Of a DNA stretch of 7,377 nucleotides, positions 5,053 through 7,377 are shown piece after piece. The notes beneath the pieces were generated by a model, which was given only the letters and a program-made list of their open reading frames with translations, was not told where the DNA came from and did not search any database. Made by a program: the position numbers and the translations under genes. This DNA is from DATBDE01 sp036270095 (GTDB taxonomy: Bacteria > Actinomycetota > Thermoleophilia > Solirubrobacterales > Solirubrobacteraceae), in the NCBI GenBank assembly GCA_036270095.1, contig DATBDE010000136.1:1-7377 (forward strand), written 5' to 3'. Within the stretch, counting starts at the first letter, position 1. Each line of letters starts with the position of its first letter.

Positions 5053-6650
5053 AGCTTCTGCGGTCGGACCTCGCCGCGCGGCAGCACGTACTGCAGCGGG
5101 TCGATGAGCCCCGCCCCCTTCTGCCGCGTGGTCGCCACGCGCTCGTAGGAGACGCTGACCTGGTTGGGGGCGAACGTCGCCACCGCGTAGCCGTGGTGCG
5201 CCGTGTCGGTGTCGACGGCCCACGGGTTGAGGGAGAGCAGGGAGTCCTGCAGGCTCGGGGGGATGCCCGGGTTGTCCGGGCTGCCGTTCAGGGTGATGCC
5301 GCCGCCGACGTCGATGGTGATCTCGCCGAAGCCGAACGAAGTGAACGAGCCGCCCACGAACTCGGGCGCGACCGGCGTCGGGTCGTTCAGCGAGACCGGC
5401 ACCGACGAGGTCACGAACGTGTGGATGTCGCCGGTCACGAACACGACGTCGTGCTCGGGACGCTGCTGGATCGTCTGCAGGAGCGCGGTGCGGGCCTGGG
5501 TGTAGCCGGCCCAGTCATCCGGCCCCACGAAGGCCTGCACGAGCTGGATCGGCGTGATCGGCACTTCGTTGGCGATGACCTTCCAGCGCGCGTTGGATGC
5601 GGCCAGACGCGCGTCGAGGAAGCCGCCCTCGCGGGCCCCGAGCATCGTGCGCGGATCGTTGAGGTTGGAGCAGTACTGCGGCGAAGACGGGTCGAGGTTG
5701 CCGACCAGCGGGTCGCCGCAGGGCTGCGCGTCGCGGTACTGGCGCTCATCGAGCACGAGCAGGTCGACGTTGCGCCCGAAGCGCAGCATGCGAAACAGCT
5801 GCGTGCGCCGGTTGGGCGAGAACACCGGCATCGACTCGAAGAACGCGCGGTAGGCGTTGGCGATCTGCTTCGGCGTGGCCGCGTTCTGCGGGATCGCCTC
5901 GGGCTGCGCGCCGGCGTAGTCGTCGGTGACCTCGTGGTCGTCCCACGTCGTGACCATCGCGTGCGCCGCCTGCATGTTCCGCAGGTTCTTGTCGGTGCGG
6001 TAGAGCTTGTACTTGTCGCGGTACTGCTTGAGCGAGCGCGCCTGCACCACGGGGTCGCTGCGCACGGCGAGGCCGTCGCCGCCGTGGCCCGGCAGCGTGT
6101 GCTGCTGGTCGGCGTAGATGTAGTCGCCGAGGTTGACCATGAAGTCGACGTCCTGCTTGGCCAGCGCCGCCTGGGCGTTGTAGTAGCCGCCGGTGTAGTC
6201 CTGGCAGGACCAGAACGCGAAGGTGATCGGCGCGTTGGAGTCGGGCGGCGGGGCGGTGCGGAAGCGGCCGACGTCGCTGTGGGCGTCGGCGGTCTCGAAA
6301 CGGTAGAAGTACTCCTCGCGCGCCTTCAGGCCGCCCACGCGCACCTTGACCGCGTGGTCGGCGGCGGCGGTGGTGGCGACGTCCTCGGACGCGACGAGCT
6401 TGCGGAAGCCCCGGTCGCGCGCGACCTCGACCTTGACCGAGCCCGCGCCCTCGACGTCGTGCACGCGCGTCCACAGCGTGATGGCGTTCGGCGTCGGGTC
6501 GCCGGACATGACGCCCTCGGCGAACTTGCCGCCCTTGAATGCGCGGCGGCGCTGGCTGGCCGCGAGCGCGTCGCCGCCCCAAACCGGCGTGACCACCGTG
6601 GCGGCCACGAAGCCGCCGGCCGCCGTCAGGAACCTCCTCCGCGTCTGCAT
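5049..6650 (-). CDS. phoD: PhoD-like alkaline phosphatase/phosphodiesterase with Tat signal
   Basis: This 533-residue exported metallophosphatase releases phosphate from phosphomonoesters or phosphodiesters outside the membrane. The N-terminus QTRRRFLTAAGG is a twin-arginine motif followed by a hydrophobic stretch, with a likely AxA cleavage site near residues 28-30. A fibronectin-like PhoD N-domain covers about 38-133 (EGVMSGDPTPNAITLWTRV). The catalytic domain shows WSCQDYTGGYYN with C149, LGDYIYAD with D176 and Y179, TTWDDHEVTDDY at 234-245, and VTGDIHTF with H410. These are the positions that hold the Fe/Ca cluster in characterised PhoD. The protein is full length for the family. TAGGGT lies 6 bases before the ATG, which can be read as a leaderless -10 or as a weak AGGG Shine-Dalgarno sequence. 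I saw no clear Pho box in the short upstream gap. It lies downstream of the carboxylase gene with a 75-base gap and is convergent with the cyclodeaminase-family gene. The family is certain; the natural substrate is unknown. Confidence 0.95.
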   Translation of the reverse strand: MQTRRRFLTAAGGFVAATVVTPVWGGDALAASQRRRAFKGGKFAEGVMSGDPTPNAITLWTRVHDVEGAGSVKVEVARDRGFRKLVASEDVATTAAADHAVKVRVGGLKAREEYFYRFETADAHSDVGRFRTAPPPDSNAPITFAFWSCQDYTGGYYNAQAALAKQDVDFMVNLGDYIYADQQHTLPGHGGDGLAVRSDPVVQARSLKQYRDKYKLYRTDKNLRNMQAAHAMVTTWDDHEVTDDYAGAQPEAIPQNAATPKQIANAYRAFFESMPVFSPNRRTQLFRMLRFGRNVDLLVLDERQYRDAQPCGDPLVGNLDPSSPQYCSNLNDPRTMLGAREGGFLDARLAASNARWKVIANEVPITPIQLVQAFVGPDDWAGYTQARTALLQTIQQRPEHDVVFVTGDIHTFVTSSVPVSLNDPTPVAPEFVGGSFTSFGFGEITIDVGGGITLNGSPDNPGIPPSLQDSLLSLNPWAVDTDTAHHGYAVATFAPNQVSVSYERVATTRQKGAGLIDPLQYVLPRGEVRPQKL

Positions 6651-6725
6651 GGGCCGACCCTAACCGGTGACCGCGCTCCGATGATCAGAGATACGTCGCG
6701 CAGCGCCCGGGAGGGCACGCCGGCC
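6651..6725. promoter_or_regulatory. 75-bp gap upstream of the PhoD-like gene with a near-palindrome
   Basis: The gap between the carboxylase stop and the PhoD-like gene start holds two weak signals. TAGGGT on the minus strand (6662-6657) is 6 bases from the ATG and could be a -10 hexamer. A 15-base near-palindrome, CTCCGATGATCAGAG (6676-6690, one mismatched pair), lies at about the -35 position and may be an operator. A small GC hairpin (GCCC/GGGC around 6705-6715) follows the carboxylase gene in transcription but lacks a T-run, so it is not a convincing terminator. These assignments are inference from position. Confidence 0.3.
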
Positions 6726-7377
6726 TCAAAGCGGGATGTTGCCGTGCTTGCGCTTGGGGCCGGGCTGGCGCTTGGTCAGCAGCGTCTCGAGCGCCGTGAT
6801 GACCTTCGGCCGCGTCTCGTGAGGCACGATCACGTCGTCGACGTAGCCGCGCTCGGCCGCGGTGTAGGGGTTCGCGAAGCGCGCCTTGTAGTCGGCGACG
6901 AGCTTCTTGCGGCGGGTGTCCGGCGTCGGCGAATGCTCGAGGTCGCGGCGGTAGATGATGTTGACCGCGCCCTCGGGGCCCATGACCGCGACCTCCGCGG
7001 TCGGCCAGGCGAAGTTGAAGTCGGCGAGCATGTGCTTGGAGGCCATGACGTCGTAGGCCCCGCCGTAGGCCTTGCGGGTGATCACGGTGATCTTGGGCAC
7101 CGTCGCCTCGGTATAGGCGTAGAGCAGCTTGGCGCCGTGGCGGATGATCCCGCCCCACTCCTGCGAGGTGCCCGGCAGGAAGCCGGGGACGTCGCAGAAG
7201 GTCAGGATCGGCACATTGAACGCGTCGCAGGTGCGCACGAACCGCCCCGCCTTCGTGGAGGAGTCGATGTCGAGCACGCCGGCGAGCTGGGCCGGCTGGT
7301 TGCCGACGATCCCGACCGCGTAGCCGTCGAGGCGGCCGAACCCGCAGACGATGTTGCGCGCGTAGTGCTCGTGGATC
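6726..7377 (-). CDS. Acyl-CoA (propionyl/acetyl-CoA) carboxylase carboxyltransferase beta subunit, C-terminal part
   Basis: This subunit transfers carboxyl groups from carboxybiotin to acetyl- or propionyl-CoA, making malonyl- or methylmalonyl-CoA. The frame is open from the right edge to the stop at 6728-6726, so about 216 C-terminal residues of an expected 510-540 are visible. Family landmarks are HYARNIVCGFGRLDGYAVGI, IVGNQPAQLAGVLDIDSSTK, FCDVPGFLPGTSQEWGGIIR and KAYGGAYDVMASK, whose GGA (codons within 7050-7070) forms the carboxybiotin-side oxyanion site. MGPEGAVNIIYRR, GYVDDVI and the terminal KHGNIPL follow. No frameshift is seen in the visible part. The biotin carboxylase alpha subunit is not in the window. 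An epsilon-like gene lies about 2.7 kb further along the same strand instead of immediately downstream. Substrate preference (C2, C3 or longer) cannot be told from this part. Confidence 0.96.
   Translation of the reverse strand, partial: IHEHYARNIVCGFGRLDGYAVGIVGNQPAQLAGVLDIDSSTKAGRFVRTCDAFNVPILTFCDVPGFLPGTSQEWGGIIRHGAKLLYAYTEATVPKITVITRKAYGGAYDVMASKHMLADFNFAWPTAEVAVMGPEGAVNIIYRRDLEHSPTPDTRRKKLVADYKARFANPYTAAERGYVDDVIVPHETRPKVITALETLLTKRQPGPKRKHGNIPL

Noticed and set aside
3859..5223. Upstream in-frame extension of the AraC-family ORF to about 703 residues
   Set aside because: The extension is antisense to the well-supported cyclodeaminase-family gene, shows Arg/Ala-rich shadow sequence without domains, and the family N-terminus starts at the ATG at 3858.
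5746..6582. Minus-strand 278-codon ORF within the PhoD-like gene
   Set aside because: It is an Arg/Ala/Gly-rich alternative frame of the phosphatase gene with no independent features.
6701..6720. Terminator after the carboxylase beta-subunit gene
   Set aside because: The stem is only about four GC pairs and no T-run follows, which is common by chance in such GC-rich sequence.
1..7377. CRISPR arrays, tRNA/rRNA genes, insertion-sequence transposases or phage genes
   Set aside because: No spaced direct repeats, cloverleaf-like sequences, or transposase, integrase or phage motifs were seen on either strand.

Overview
The window is a stretch of very GC-rich bacterial chromosome (roughly 70% or more by eye). 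The gene types suggest a high-GC actinobacterium, plausibly Thermoleophilia/Solirubrobacterales. They are a siroheme nitrite/sulfite reductase, an acyl-CoA carboxylase beta subunit ending in KHGNIPL with a small epsilon-like protein nearby, a Tat-exported PhoD phosphatase and a short AraC-type regulator. The taxonomic placement is inference from composition and protein style only.

Layout: (1) bases 1-1418, minus strand, hold the N-terminal 472 residues of a ferredoxin-dependent nitrite/sulfite reductase that runs off the left edge. (2) A gap of about 40 bp, unusually AT-rich for this window, separates it from a divergent plus-strand acyl-CoA dehydrogenase ending at 2677. That gene is broken near its 5' end by two +1 frameshifts and has no normal start codon in the right frame. 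(3) Bases 2682-4073 hold a compact minus-strand cluster: an acyl-CoA-carboxylase-epsilon-like small protein, an AraC-family regulator that overlaps it, and a VOC-fold protein. (4) Bases 4102-5052, plus strand, hold an ornithine cyclodeaminase/mu-crystallin family dehydrogenase, divergent from the epsilon-like gene with only 28 bp between starts. (5) Bases 5049-6650, minus strand, hold a Tat-secreted PhoD-like phosphodiesterase/alkaline phosphatase whose stop codon shares CTAG with the previous gene. (6) Bases 6726-7377, minus strand, hold the C-terminal part of a propionyl/acetyl-CoA carboxylase beta subunit that runs off the right edge.

Functionally this is mostly ordinary metabolism: N or S assimilation, acyl-CoA oxidation and carboxylation, amino-acid/imino-acid redox and phosphate scavenging. 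The genes do not form one pathway. The only metabolic link is that the carboxylase beta subunit and the epsilon-like protein lie about 2.7 kb apart instead of adjacent.

I did not find a clear new multi-gene system. The most unusual element is a 57-bp near-perfect palindrome (3483-3539) lying inside the AraC-type gene and keeping it in frame. It encodes the linker between the sensor and DNA-binding domains and looks like a mobile or dispersed palindromic element that became protein-coding. The second notable pattern is a TANNNT hexamer placed 6-7 bases before the start codon of four separate genes, which suggests leaderless transcription. All intergenic gaps are under about 80 bp. No RNA genes, CRISPR arrays, insertion sequences or strong intrinsic terminators were seen.
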